Below, one piece after another: positions 36,306 to 45,625 of a DNA stretch of 64,000 bases. The notes beneath the pieces are model-generated. The model searched no databases and was not told the origin of the DNA. It worked only from the letters and a program-made list of their open reading frames with translations. Origin of the DNA: Ricinus communis (lineage: Eukaryota > Streptophyta > Magnoliopsida > Malpighiales > Euphorbiaceae); NCBI RefSeq assembly GCF_019578655.1, contig NC_063258.1, positions 26,974,802-27,038,801 of the forward strand, given 5' to 3'. Within the stretch, counting starts at the first letter, position 1. Each line of letters begins with the position of its first letter. A program made the translations under genes and the position numbers.

Positions 36306-37193
36306 CTAAAGTTTTTTAGAATGGTTTTTCTTTGAATATAAATCTTCATGTAAAAGCTTTTTGTCAATTTGAAAATCTTTTGAAATCATGTTGATTTCTG
36401 CTTCTAGATTTTGTGTTATGGCAGATGGTGATGGTGAAGAGGGGGTAGAGACGATCTCTATATCCTCATCATCTTTATTTGGTTCATTGTAGACGGGTCT
36501 GGGGATATTGCTTTGGTAATCAACATTCTGAAGTATATTGTTTGTATTTAGTAAATCAGATGTTAAAAATCGGGGTTGTGTTTGAGACGGAGTTGGCTCT
36601 TTGTAAGGAGCATAAATAATAGAAGGTATTTTTGATACTCTTCCAATATCTATGGTTGACGTTGAAGAATCATCATCAGAAAATCTAGAAGAGGTTGATT
36701 TTCTGTTGAATGTAAGCTTTACTTTTCCATCTGGGAATTGGATTATATTTTTGAGATTTGTATTTGGTTCTGTTTGCTTTGGGGATTCAGGTTGGGTTGC
36801 ACCTTCGAGGATCCATTCTTCTGGAAGAGTGATGTCTTTCCATTGAATGGTTTTTGGAATAGTTGCGTTGGATTTGGAGAGATCTGTTTGTAGAAATAAG
36901 GTTTCTCCTTTTGGTGAATGGAGCTTGTGTTTTGAACCAAAAGCAGAAATCATGGCTTTGTAATGTATTTTAAAAATTAATGCTATCAGAATAGATCCTT
37001 CAAGCATTTTGTAATTATGTGTCTTTATTTGAAGAACAATGCTCTTTAAAACATTTTTATCATTTAATGAAATTGTAATGTTTGGAAAACAATTGAAAGA
37101 AATTGGTCCTTTATTGAGCCTCGACTCAACAGTACCTAATAAAGAATCATAAAAATTTGTAAACCTAGCATCTCTAAGGACTGCTAAGATGGA
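36306..37193 (-). pseudogene. Movement protein of EPRV-B, N-terminus missing
   Basis: Open from 37193 down to a stop at 36306. It begins abruptly at SILAVLRDARFTNFYDSLLG, where the LTR-like block adjoins. It then has the 30K core (NCFPNITISLNDKN, IVLQIKTHNYKMLEG, KIHYKAMISAFG) and a long Pro/Ser/Asn-rich C-terminal region with acidic patches. The first 284 bp are repeated in inverted form at 30074-30357. The missing N-terminus is partly preserved in that copy. Confidence 0.8.
36910..37193 (-). repeat. Right arm of the 284-bp inverted repeat in EPRV-B
   Basis: Pairs with 30074-30357. Identity stops at 37193, exactly where the LTR-like block starts, so the block replaced or displaced the rest of the movement gene. 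Confidence 0.9.
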
Positions 37194-38696
37194 CCTAGTC
37201 GTGTTTTTGTGCTGTGTGGCGGAGTCGGGAAATAGTGAAGTTTGGGGACCCGACTCCCGTTGTTTAAATTGTTGGACATTTGGAGTATTTTTCTGGCAGG
37301 TCCTGGACCCGTTTTTACGGGGGGTAATGTTCGTGTTGCAGGGGAGGTTCTGCCGAATTTTCGGTAGTTCCTGAGTCGAGATTCTTAGACAGTCAGTCCT
37401 AGGAATCTAGACCTAGGATCTATTGTAATTGTTTCATCGTTTTGATAAATTATTTTCCGTGACTATATTGTCAGTTCGTTCGGCTCGCTCCTACCGAGGC
37501 ACCGGAGCAGAGCTAGGAGGTCGCCAAACCTGTGAGTTAAAGTCATTTAATCATTGCACTATTGCTAAATCTGATTTAATATGCTATTTTGAAAGTTTAT
37601 GCATAATATGGTTATTAGTATCGCAACGTAAATAATTTCACTGGACTATTAATTATTGAAAATAATATAAATATTATTATTAGTAACGTTATAATAATAC
37701 AGATATTATTATTCTGTCGACACGAATTTCACGTAGCCTTATCCTAAATTTTTAATCTTTATTTCCGTATATGTTGAATGATTTCATTAGACAATGATAT
37801 TTATTAAATGTGATGATTGCGTTTTGGGAAATGTGGCTTTCGTAGAACATGCCACTGGTGGGTTGCATCGGGACGCGCACGGTAATGATCAAAGATGTAA
37901 TAAGGTTATTATGGATTTGTTTGCCCTAATCGAGCATTGCTCTCGGGGTCGAGTTCGATTGATTCTGCCGGAGTTAAGGTCCCCGATCGAGCGATGCTCT
38001 CCGGGGCGCCCGATCTTATTGGATTAAGAGAGCCAAAATGGTCGTTAGAATTTGGGGTTAGGGTTCACTTGAGCCACTCGTCCCGTAAAAGTAAAAATAT
38101 ATTTTTATTTATTTATTTATTAATTTATTATGGTAATGATTATAATATGGATTGTATTTACATGCATGGTTGATATTTTGATTCGAATGATTAATATTTT
38201 ATGTGAAGGAAATAGTAGGGTATGATTATAGTATGGTTTGATATACTGATTTGAATAATCCATATTTTTTTCGAGAAGAAGCAATAGTCTCTAGATTATT
38301 TGATTTTAACTCACTCTCGAGCGATCTCATTTTCTTGTTTTGATTCGTGGTATTAGTTCTCCCGCGACTCTTATTCAAAGAATCCGACTCCTTCATCATC
38401 GGGTGATGTATTTGATTTGGTATGTAAATTGGTAAATCTTAGATTCTCCGCGGTAGTAATAGTAGATGTATCAGTTGTAAATTTTCCGAGTTTCCAAGTC
38501 TCGCCCTAGTTTTTCCGGGGCGTAATCAAGTATTTATGTAGAATGTAGCTATTAAGATAATTTGTGGTTTTAATAATATTAATTTGAGATGAGATTTGTT
38601 TAAGTCAGTGAGTGTCAGGCTTACTACGGGTTTCGGTGGCCTTACGCCTACCCATTCCCTAGTGCCGGTCACGGGCCCACGGGTGGGGTCGTGACA
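37194..38696 (-). mobile_element. LTR-like repeat block inside EPRV-B
   Basis: About 1.5 kb, more GC-rich than its surroundings. On the minus strand it starts TGTCACGACCCCACCCGTGG, the sort of terminus seen on many plant LTRs. The other end (CTAGG at 37194) lacks a CA terminus, and no target-site duplication is found, so it may be a truncated solo LTR or another repeat class. An internal partial duplication (ATCGAGCATTGCTCTC near 37930, ATCGAGCGATGCTCTCC near 37985) is visible. No long coding frame. Confidence 0.5.
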
Positions 38697-39173
38697 TTGA
38701 AAAAGAAGAATATCTACAGAAAAATGGTTCTAAATTCATTTTAAAATAAACCAAAATAACTTTTTAAACAAACATGAACCAAGCCACCAGTTTTATTGCC
38801 CTTACACCTTACGGGACTTACTACTGTGCATAAATGAACAGTGCTTATTTATCAGTGATATGATGCAGATTAAAATGAGTTTAAAATCTTCTTTATGCAG
38901 ATGATGCTTTTTTCCCGGAACCCAATTGGCTCTGATACCAAGATAGAGAAAATTAAAAACAGATCAACAAGTTTCTGGTGTGCAGGATCCTCAGACGAGG
39001 CAAGCATAGAGCATACGCTTGTTAAATCTTAAAATGGTAGATAAAGAAGATAAACTTTATTGATAATCACTAACTTTGAACATAAACTAACTTTGAACAT
39101 AAACTTTTAAACAAATTATACAAACTTTGAAAGCTTTAAACTAAAGAAATATAACTTACAAGAGGGAAGATAA

Positions 39174-39176
<3 letters not shown>
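38697..39176 (-). promoter_or_regulatory. EPRV-B leader with tRNA-Met primer-binding site
   Basis: On the minus strand, TGGTATCAGAGCC at 38928-38940 matches the initiator tRNA-Met primer site that marks the genome origin of caulimovirids. Upstream (39060-39176) the DNA is AT-rich, with an AATAAA signal near 39055 and a tandem 16-17-bp repeat (ACTTTGAACATAAACTA, then ACTTTGAACATAAACT) at 39070-39106. Downstream (38697-38927) is an untranslated leader that ends at the LTR-like block. It could instead belong to an unrelated retroelement, but position and strand fit EPRV-B. Confidence 0.6.

Positions 39177-39240
<64 letters not shown>
39177..39240. repeat. (TA)32 microsatellite at the right border of EPRV-B
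   Basis: A perfect 64-bp TA run directly next to the viral leader. Confidence 0.95.
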
Positions 39241-39243
<3 letters not shown>

Positions 39244-39804
39244 AAATGAAATACTGAAATAAATTGGTAATAAATTATTCCAAAAAAGATTCGAACCTTG
39301 AAATGTATGTCTTGATTTTAAACAGAATAATGACATCACATAAGAGAAATTGGCATAGTTGTAAAATACATTTTCAATTAACTATCGGTAGAATTTTAAG
39401 GTTTGTTCTCATAGAAAGCAATTTCAACTTCAATAACATCAGTCGGGAATACGAACTAATTGCATAATAATATATAATATTATTTATTAGTTGTTGTATT
39501 TATATTAATTAATTTTTAATAATAAATTATTTATATAATAATAAATTATAAAATTAATATAAATATAATATTTAATAAATAATATTATATATCAATTTTA
39601 AGTGCCATTTATTTATAAATAATATAATAAACTGAATCCATTTAAAAAATTGGCCGCGTAATCCTATTAATCTCAGTAAAATATTTGAGTGAAGATAATA
39701 TTAGAGCATTGTGAGCAGTCCACTAACAAACACGAAATACCATTTTGCATTAAATTCTTAGAGTGAAATATAAAATGTAAAAGAATAGGTGAATCCGCAA
39801 ATGG
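39241..39804. other. AT-rich spacer between EPRV-B and the Ty3 element
   Basis: No supported gene. It contains a strongly AT-rich stretch with imperfect inverted runs of TAATATTATATA type (39470-39600). The last bases (39805-39809, TTATG) are the left target-site copy of the retrotransposon. Confidence 0.6.
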
Positions 39805-39809
39805 TTATG

Positions 39810-40109
39810 TGATACGTGGCCTTGTTTACTCTTAGCAAGACTTAGTCAGTAGTTTGTTACAATTTATTCCACTTAATAAGCTAGTTAGAACTAGTCCTAA
39901 GCATGTTCACGTTATTGTTTTAGTGCGGATGTGCCGGTGAATCGGCCTTAGTCTTTTCCTCATTTATAGCCTTGTCTGTTAAATTTTGAGCTGTAAGACT
40001 ATTATAAATAGTCAGTCTTGAGTTCAATAAAGGAGAGCAAATACATTACAAATATCCTTCTTCTCTTCTTCTCTCTTCCAACTTCTCCACTTATAATTCA
40101 GTTCCAACA
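39810..40109 (+). repeat. 5' LTR of the chromovirus
   Basis: 300 bp, TG...CA termini. A TATA-like ATTATAAATA lies at 40001-40010 and an AATAAA at about 40026. Nearly identical to 44503-44803. Confidence 0.95.
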
Positions 40110-40112
40110 TTT

Positions 40113-40125
40113 TGGTATCAGAGCC
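40113..40125 (+). other. Primer-binding site (tRNA-Met)
   Basis: TGGTATCAGAGCC three bases after the 5' LTR, matching the 3' end of initiator tRNA-Met. It marks minus-strand DNA priming. Confidence 0.9.
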
Positions 40126-40135
40126 GGTATCAACA

Positions 40136-41130
40136 ATGGACACTCGTGGTAGAACGAATGCTGAATTTCGTAATGATGTTAATGAAGCATTAGCTCTTCA
40201 TGAGTCTAATTTTGATCAAATTCATGCTACCCTGCAAACAGTGTTAACTGAGATACAATCCTTACGTATCTCTCGCATTAACCCCACTCCCCAACCTGAA
40301 GTCAACCCATTTTCTCAAGGAGAAACTTCCCATTTCCCTAACACAATCAAACCTCACACTCCAAATGACCACCATCACCACCTCAAGCTATACTTCCCAA
40401 AATTCAATGGAGAGGACCCAAGTGGTTGGATTTACAAGGCGAACAATACTTTGATTTTCGTATCACCCGACCATCGAGTCCAACTAGCCTCCTTTCATTT
40501 AGAAGATATTGCCTTACAATGGCATCGATGGTACATGAAATTTCGTGGACCACAAAATTGGAACGAATTCACCAAAGCAATCCTCCTTCGTTTTGGTTCA
40601 ATGATTATGAAGATCCTCTCGAAGCTCTTTTACCGCCTTCGACAAACCTCCACTGTGGCGTACTTATCAAGAAGCCTTTGAAAAACTTTCTCATCAAATT
40701 GATGGCCTACCCGAGGGATTTCTTGTTGGTTGTTTTATTGCAGGACAACGAGATGACATTCGTTTAGATGTGAAAATTAAACAGCCCAAAACATTAGCCG
40801 GATGCTATAGGAGTTACGGTTGGTTGAAGAACGTAATCGACTACGAGAAAAGCCACTGATCCAAGCCGCTTCCAACCAAAGTAATAACGGCATCAAAAAT
40901 AAACTCAACTTCAAACTACCGGAGTACTAGGCCCTCCACCAAATTCAACGTGGAAATCCCAATGCAAATGCTAATCCCACCACCTTTCAAAGAATCACTA
41001 GTCAAGAGGCGAGGGAATGTCGAGAGAAAGGATTGTGCTACTATTGTGATGAGAAGTTCACCCCAGGTCATCGATGTCGGTGGCCACAATTATTCATGAT
41101 AGAAGATGCTCGGCCACTCAAGCGTTGATG
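40136..41130 (+). pseudogene. Broken gag of the chromovirus
   Basis: The ATG at 40136 starts MDTRGRTNAEFRNDVNEAL. The retrotransposon gag core follows (LYFPKFNGEDPSGWIYKAN, ALQWHRWYMKF). The frame shifts near 40600: FEKLSHQIDGLPEGFLVGCF and DVKIKQPKTLA appear in other frames. The CCHC knuckle of plant Ty3 gag (EKGLCYYCDEKFTPGHRC) is seen at about 41030-41085. Not translatable as one protein. Confidence 0.85.
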
Positions 41131-41229
41131 AGGATGAACAAGCTAAAGCGAACTGATTATCAAGACGTCATGCCCGAGATTTCTTTCCATGCTATTTCGG
41201 AGCTAGTCACCCACAAACTATCCGTACCG

Positions 41230-44200
41230 GGTAAATTAAGGAACAAAATGTGATTGTACTTATGGATGGGGGCAGCACCCATAATTTTATTGATCAAGCC
41301 ATCGTCACCAAATTTGCATTACCCATATTGCAGACAAAAAAATTTCAAGTCACCGTCGCCAACCGTGATCACATAGAGTGCATGAGTCTTTGCAAAGATC
41401 TTACCATCCACATCCAAGGTAAATCCATTCACTGATTATTTTATGCTTCCTGTGGCGACTTGTCAAGTGGTTTTAGGAGTACAATAGTTGGCAACACTTG
41501 GACCAATAGAGACAGACTACCGAAATTGACCATGACCTATAAGGTTGGAGGAGAGTCACATACGATCCAAGGTCTAAAGCAGGGAACTTTAGAAGCCTTA
41601 TCCGATAAGGAGTTCCATTGTCTACAGTCTGGATTCCTATTCCAAATCTCACTCTCTCCAAATATTACCCAACCAAGTCCCCACCCACCCCGACATAACC
41701 CATATTCTAACCGAATTCTCTCAAGTATTCAAATCACCCACAGACTTACCCCCAAAAGATTACATGATCACCGCGATTCCATTACAACCCAACACCGAAC
41801 CGGTGAAGTGTCGGACCATATCGATATCCCTATTACCAAAAGACTGAAATAGAGAAGACGGTGAGAGAATTGCTGCAATCAAAATTGATAAGGCCTAGTA
41901 ATAGTCCATTTTCCTCACCCTGTCCTATTGGTCAAGAAGGCGGATGGAGATTGGCGATTTTGCGTTGACTACCGAGCTTTGAACGATATCACAGTCAAGG
42001 ATAAATATCCAATCCCGGTCATTGATGAACTCCTTGATGAGCTATATGGAGCCAAATTCTTCTCTAAGTTAAACTTAAAGGTTTGGATATCATCATATTC
42101 GAGTGCATGAAGAAGATATCTCAAAGAGCGGCCTTTCGAACACATGAAGGGCATTACGAGTTTATAGTGATGCCATTCGGCCTACCAACGCACCCTCCAC
42201 CTTCCAAAGTCTCATGAACGATCTCTTCCGACCTTACCTCGGAAAATTTATTTTGGTCTTCTTTGACGACATCTTGGTGTATTCACGAACTTGGGAAGAG
42301 CATCTATCACATCTCCGAATAGTCCTTACTATTTTAAAGACTAACCAACTGTTTGCTAAAGAAACAAAGTGCAGGTTTGGTGTTTCACAAGTGGACTATC
42401 CGGGCCACATCATTTCGAACATGGAGTGGCGGTAGACCCAACAAAAATACAAGTTGTTCTTGAATGGCCAATTCCAACAACAACAAGAGAAGTGCAAGGA
42501 TTTCTCGGGTTAGCTCGGGTACTACCGCAAATTTATTCGTCACTTTGGATGTATAGCGACTCCGTTAAATCAACTCTTGTCTAAAGAAGGATTTAAATGG
42601 AGTGAAGAAGCCGAACTAGCCTTCAATCGATTAAAAGAAGCACTAACATCGCCACCAGTCCTATGCCTACCCTGATTTTTCTCAACAATTCGTCATTGAA
42701 TGTGATGCTAGTGGGATCGGAATTGGAGCTGTACTTTCTCAAAATAATCGTCCAATAGCTTATTTCGTTGAAGCTTTAAAGGGATCGGCTTTGCTATTGT
42801 CCACTTATGAGAAAGAAATGTTAGCCGTCATTAAGTCGATTCGGAGGTGGCGTCCATATCTCCTGGGCAAGCGATTTATAGTTCGCGACCGACCAAAAGA
42901 GCCTTAAGTATTTACTAGAGCGGTAATTACCACTCCCGCACGGACTCGGTGGCTTCCAAAGATCCTTGGCTATGATTACGTGAATTGAGTACAAGCGTGG
43001 GTCCGAAAATCAAGCCTGGCCGACTCACTTTCTCGTGTGGTTGAGTTTCAGTTTCACATCCATTTCAAGGCCATGTGCGGATTGGTAGCCAAAATTACAA
43101 GAGGAAGTGCAACAAGACCCTTTCTATAAGAAGTTGAGTCAGTCACAATCACTCCAACAACTAGTGCAACGGGATGGAGTTTGGTTCAAACATGGGAAAA
43201 TCTACTTGAGTCCCACTTCAACCTTAATCCAACAAATCATTTGAAGATTGTCATTCATCACCAACAGTGGACATTTTGGATTCCATAAAACTCTCTCACG
43301 CATTAAACTTAGTTTTGGTGGCCTAACATGCGTCGGGTAGTAAAGGAATTTCTACAACAATGCGAAACATGTCAACGGTACAAAATCGATTGCATGAAAC
43401 CGGTAAACACTTGACCATTACCCATTCCAAATCAGATGTGGATTGAGGTGTCAATGGATTTTATCGAGGGACTACCATTGTCAAATGGCTATTCAGTTAT
43501 CATGGTGGTTGTTGATCGCTTAACAAAATATGCCCATTTATTGCGTTAAAACATCCATACACTGCTGTTACAGTGGCTAAAGCATTCATTGCCAATGTCG
43601 TTCGCCTCCACGATGTCCCAACATCTATTGTCAATGATCGAGATAAGGTATTTATCAGTTCTTTTTGGCAAACACTATTCCAGTTACAGGGAACTAAGCT
43701 ATGCATGAGTTCAAGTTACCACCAGACAGAGGTGGTGAACCGCACTTTGGAATAATACTTGCGATGTTTTGCAGGTGACCAACCACGAAAATGGTCTGAA
43801 TGGATTTCTTGGGCTGAATTTAGCTACAATACATCCATTCATTCATCCACCAAAATGACGCCATTTGAAGCCGTCTATGGCATTCCACCACCACATTTGC
43901 TAACTTACATTCCGAGGTACTTCCCGCATTCAAGTCATTGATGAGTACCTACGTGATCGTGACACCATTCTACGTGAACTCCGTTATAACCTTTCATTGG
44001 CCGGACAACGAATGAAATGTCAAGCGGATCAAAACGACGGAAGTCTCTTTTGATATTGGAGACTATGTGTATCTTAAGCTCCAACCATATCGTCAAACTT
44101 CATTGCCTTTCGAGCTTCAATGAAATTGGCCCCCCGTTTTTATGGTCCTTATCGGATTATTGAAAAGTGGGTATAGTTGCATATCGGTTAGCCCTTCCAC

Positions 44201-44491
44201 CAAATTCTCAAATTCATAATGTGTTTCATGTTAGCATGCTTTGCATAAACATTTGGGTCCAAGATACACTCTCCTATTTCAAGTCAACCTCCACCGGTGT
44301 CGATGATTCCATTATTCTTCCACAACTGAAGTCATACTTGATCGCAGAGTCATTCAAAAGGAAAATATCGTCCCAAGTCTGAAGTTTTAATCAAGTGGAA
44401 AGGAGCTCCAAGAGAAGATGCCACTTGGGAAAATGAATGGCGCTTTACCAGGTCATATCCAGGTTTTATCCTTAGGGACAAGGATTCTTAA
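41230..44491 (+). pseudogene. Broken pol of the chromovirus (PR-RT-RH-INT-chromodomain)
   Basis: The protease has MDGGSTHNFID near 41262; the family usually has DSGST. RT has [19 protein letters not shown] (41929 onward) and FFDDILVYS near 42258. RNase H has [16 protein letters not shown] at about 42690-42750. Integrase has GHFGFHKTLSRIK, CETCQRY, MDFIEGLPLSNGYSVIMVV, and WISWAEFSYNTSIHSSTKMT. A chromodomain (KSEVLIKWKGAPREDATWEN) ends at 44491. At least ten frame changes or stops separate these pieces, so no enzyme can be made from this copy. Confidence 0.9.
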
Positions 44492-44502
44492 ATGGGGAGG
44501 AA
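44491..44502 (+). other. Polypurine tract of the chromovirus
   Basis: AATGGGGAGGAA directly before the 3' LTR, overlapping the stop codon of pol. It would prime plus-strand DNA. Confidence 0.8.
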
Positions 44503-44803
44503 TGATACGTGGCCTTGTTTACTCTTAGCAAGACTTAGTCAGTAGTTTGTTACAATTTATTCCACTTAATAAGCTAGTTAGAACTAGTCCTAAGCATGTT
44601 CACGTTATTGTTTTAGTGCAGATGTGCCAGGTGAACTGGCCTTAGTCTTTTCCTCATTTATAGCCTTGTCTGTTAAATTTTGAGCTGTAAGACTATTATA
44701 AATAGTCAGTCTTGAGTTCAATAAAGGAGAGCAAATACATTACAAATATCCTTCTTTTCTTCTTCTCTCTTCCAACTTCTCCACTTATAATTCATTTCCA
44801 ACA
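44503..44803 (+). repeat. 3' LTR of the chromovirus
   Basis: 301 bp. It differs from the 5' LTR by a few substitutions clustered around GTGCAGATGTGCCAGGTGAA, by one C/T and one G/T change near the end, and by one inserted base. Followed by the TTATG target-site copy, then about 500 bp without a gene up to 45326. Confidence 0.95.
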
Positions 44804-45326
44804 TTATGATTCCGTTTAAAATAGGCAGGAGGAGGCTAACAATATTTGATTTTAAAACAGATACCTTATGTTTATCTATTTAAAATTTCATAATATTTCT
44901 GGAAATTAAACGGAAATAAATAAATAAAGGAATATGAGGTCGACATAAGGAGAGGGTCAATTAGAAGAGAATGGGCAACATTGTCCTTTCATTATAATTC
45001 CAATGTGTGTATAGAGGAGTGCTCACAGTCCTTTTCAGTCATTTTGTTTCTGTATATATTGTATTTCATGCTCTAATTAGGTGATGTTTGGTTATAGTTG
45101 ATTGATGTTCAAATTTTGATAAATTCATTATAAGTAAATATTTAACGCCTTGACAAAAGAAACTCAAGAAATGATCTTACTGTTTCCATAACAAAAAATT
45201 TTAATAAGTACAGAGTGATTCAATAGATACAAAATGGCTGCAATTTCTCCAAATCAATATATGGAGAAAAGTACATAAAGAATTTAGCATAATGATATAC
45301 TAACAAAGAAAGGAAAAACTGAAACG

Positions 45327-45625
45327 TTAATGGAAGAGGTATGTGACTGCAAGTGCCACGAGTAGAAGAACATAAGCAATTCCTTGATCAATTGAGTTGC
45401 CTGCAACAGAAAATACAATATCCGAATCAAAACCAAGCTGTTCAAATCCCCGCCCTCCAGTTGGAAAAGGGTACTGAAAAACAAAGGAAATCAGAACGTA
45501 CCATCACTGGAAGGACCTTCTGCCGCAGGAGAAGGCGCCATCGTTTGTGCATAACCAATCTGGAAGAGTGCAAAGATCACGAGCCCAATGATCGGTAGAG
45601 CATATAACTTCATTGGAGTACTCAT
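45327..45625 (-). CDS. Arabinogalactan peptide (AGP22/41-type), two exons
   Basis: A tiny GPI-anchored cell-surface proteoglycan core. Exons 45502-45625 and 45327-45400 join in phase 1 to 198 nt, 65 aa. The order is: signal peptide (LYALPIIGLVIFALFQIGYA), a short mature part with Ala-Pro-Ser-Pro that serves as hydroxyproline glycosylation site (MAPSPAAEGPSS), the GPI cleavage region SDGNSIDQG, and a hydrophobic C-terminus (IAYVLLLVALAVTYLFH). Cleavage would leave a peptide of only about a dozen residues. The family's single intron sits at this same SD-G junction. Its role is in wall and plasma-membrane signalling; individual members are poorly understood. Confidence 0.9.

Larger units (their letters stand above)
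29922..39176 (-). mobile_element. Endogenous pararetrovirus B (Caulimoviridae), rearranged
   Basis: A second caulimovirid, mainly on the minus strand. Reading leftward from 39176: leader with a tRNA-Met primer site, an intruding LTR-like block (37194-38696), movement protein, coat region, zinc knuckle, protease, RT, RNase H, a C-terminal region, and an intergenic region. It then joins an inverted fragment of its own movement gene (29922-30360). Many stops and frameshifts break the coding. Its proteins differ clearly from EPRV-A, so this is another lineage. Both outer edges touch TA-dinucleotide tracts (29906-29921 and 39177-39240). That is a reported habit of endogenous florendoviruses, so a florendovirus-like origin is likely but not shown. 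Confidence 0.88.
39805..44808 (+). mobile_element. Complete Ty3/gypsy chromovirus with target-site duplication
   Basis: LTRs at 39810-40109 and 44503-44803 start TGATACG and end CCAACA. They are flanked by the 5-bp duplication TTATG (39805-39809 and 44804-44808). A tRNA-Met primer site, gag, protease, RT, RNase H, integrase, chromodomain and polypurine tract follow in the order typical of Ty3 elements. Size (5.0 kb), short LTRs and the C-terminal chromodomain suggest the Reina-type chromovirus clade; this is inference. LTRs differ by about five substitutions and one indel (about 1.7%), yet gag and pol carry many stops and shifts. Confidence 0.95.

Noticed and set aside
29922..39176. EPRV-B as a Ty3 retrotransposon
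   Set aside because: It has RT and RNase H but no integrase and no LTR pair, and it carries a 30K movement protein, which fits Caulimoviridae.
40113..40125. Possible tRNA-Met gene fragment
   Set aside because: It is the primer-binding site of the Ty3 element, directly after the 5' LTR; no tRNA fold around it.
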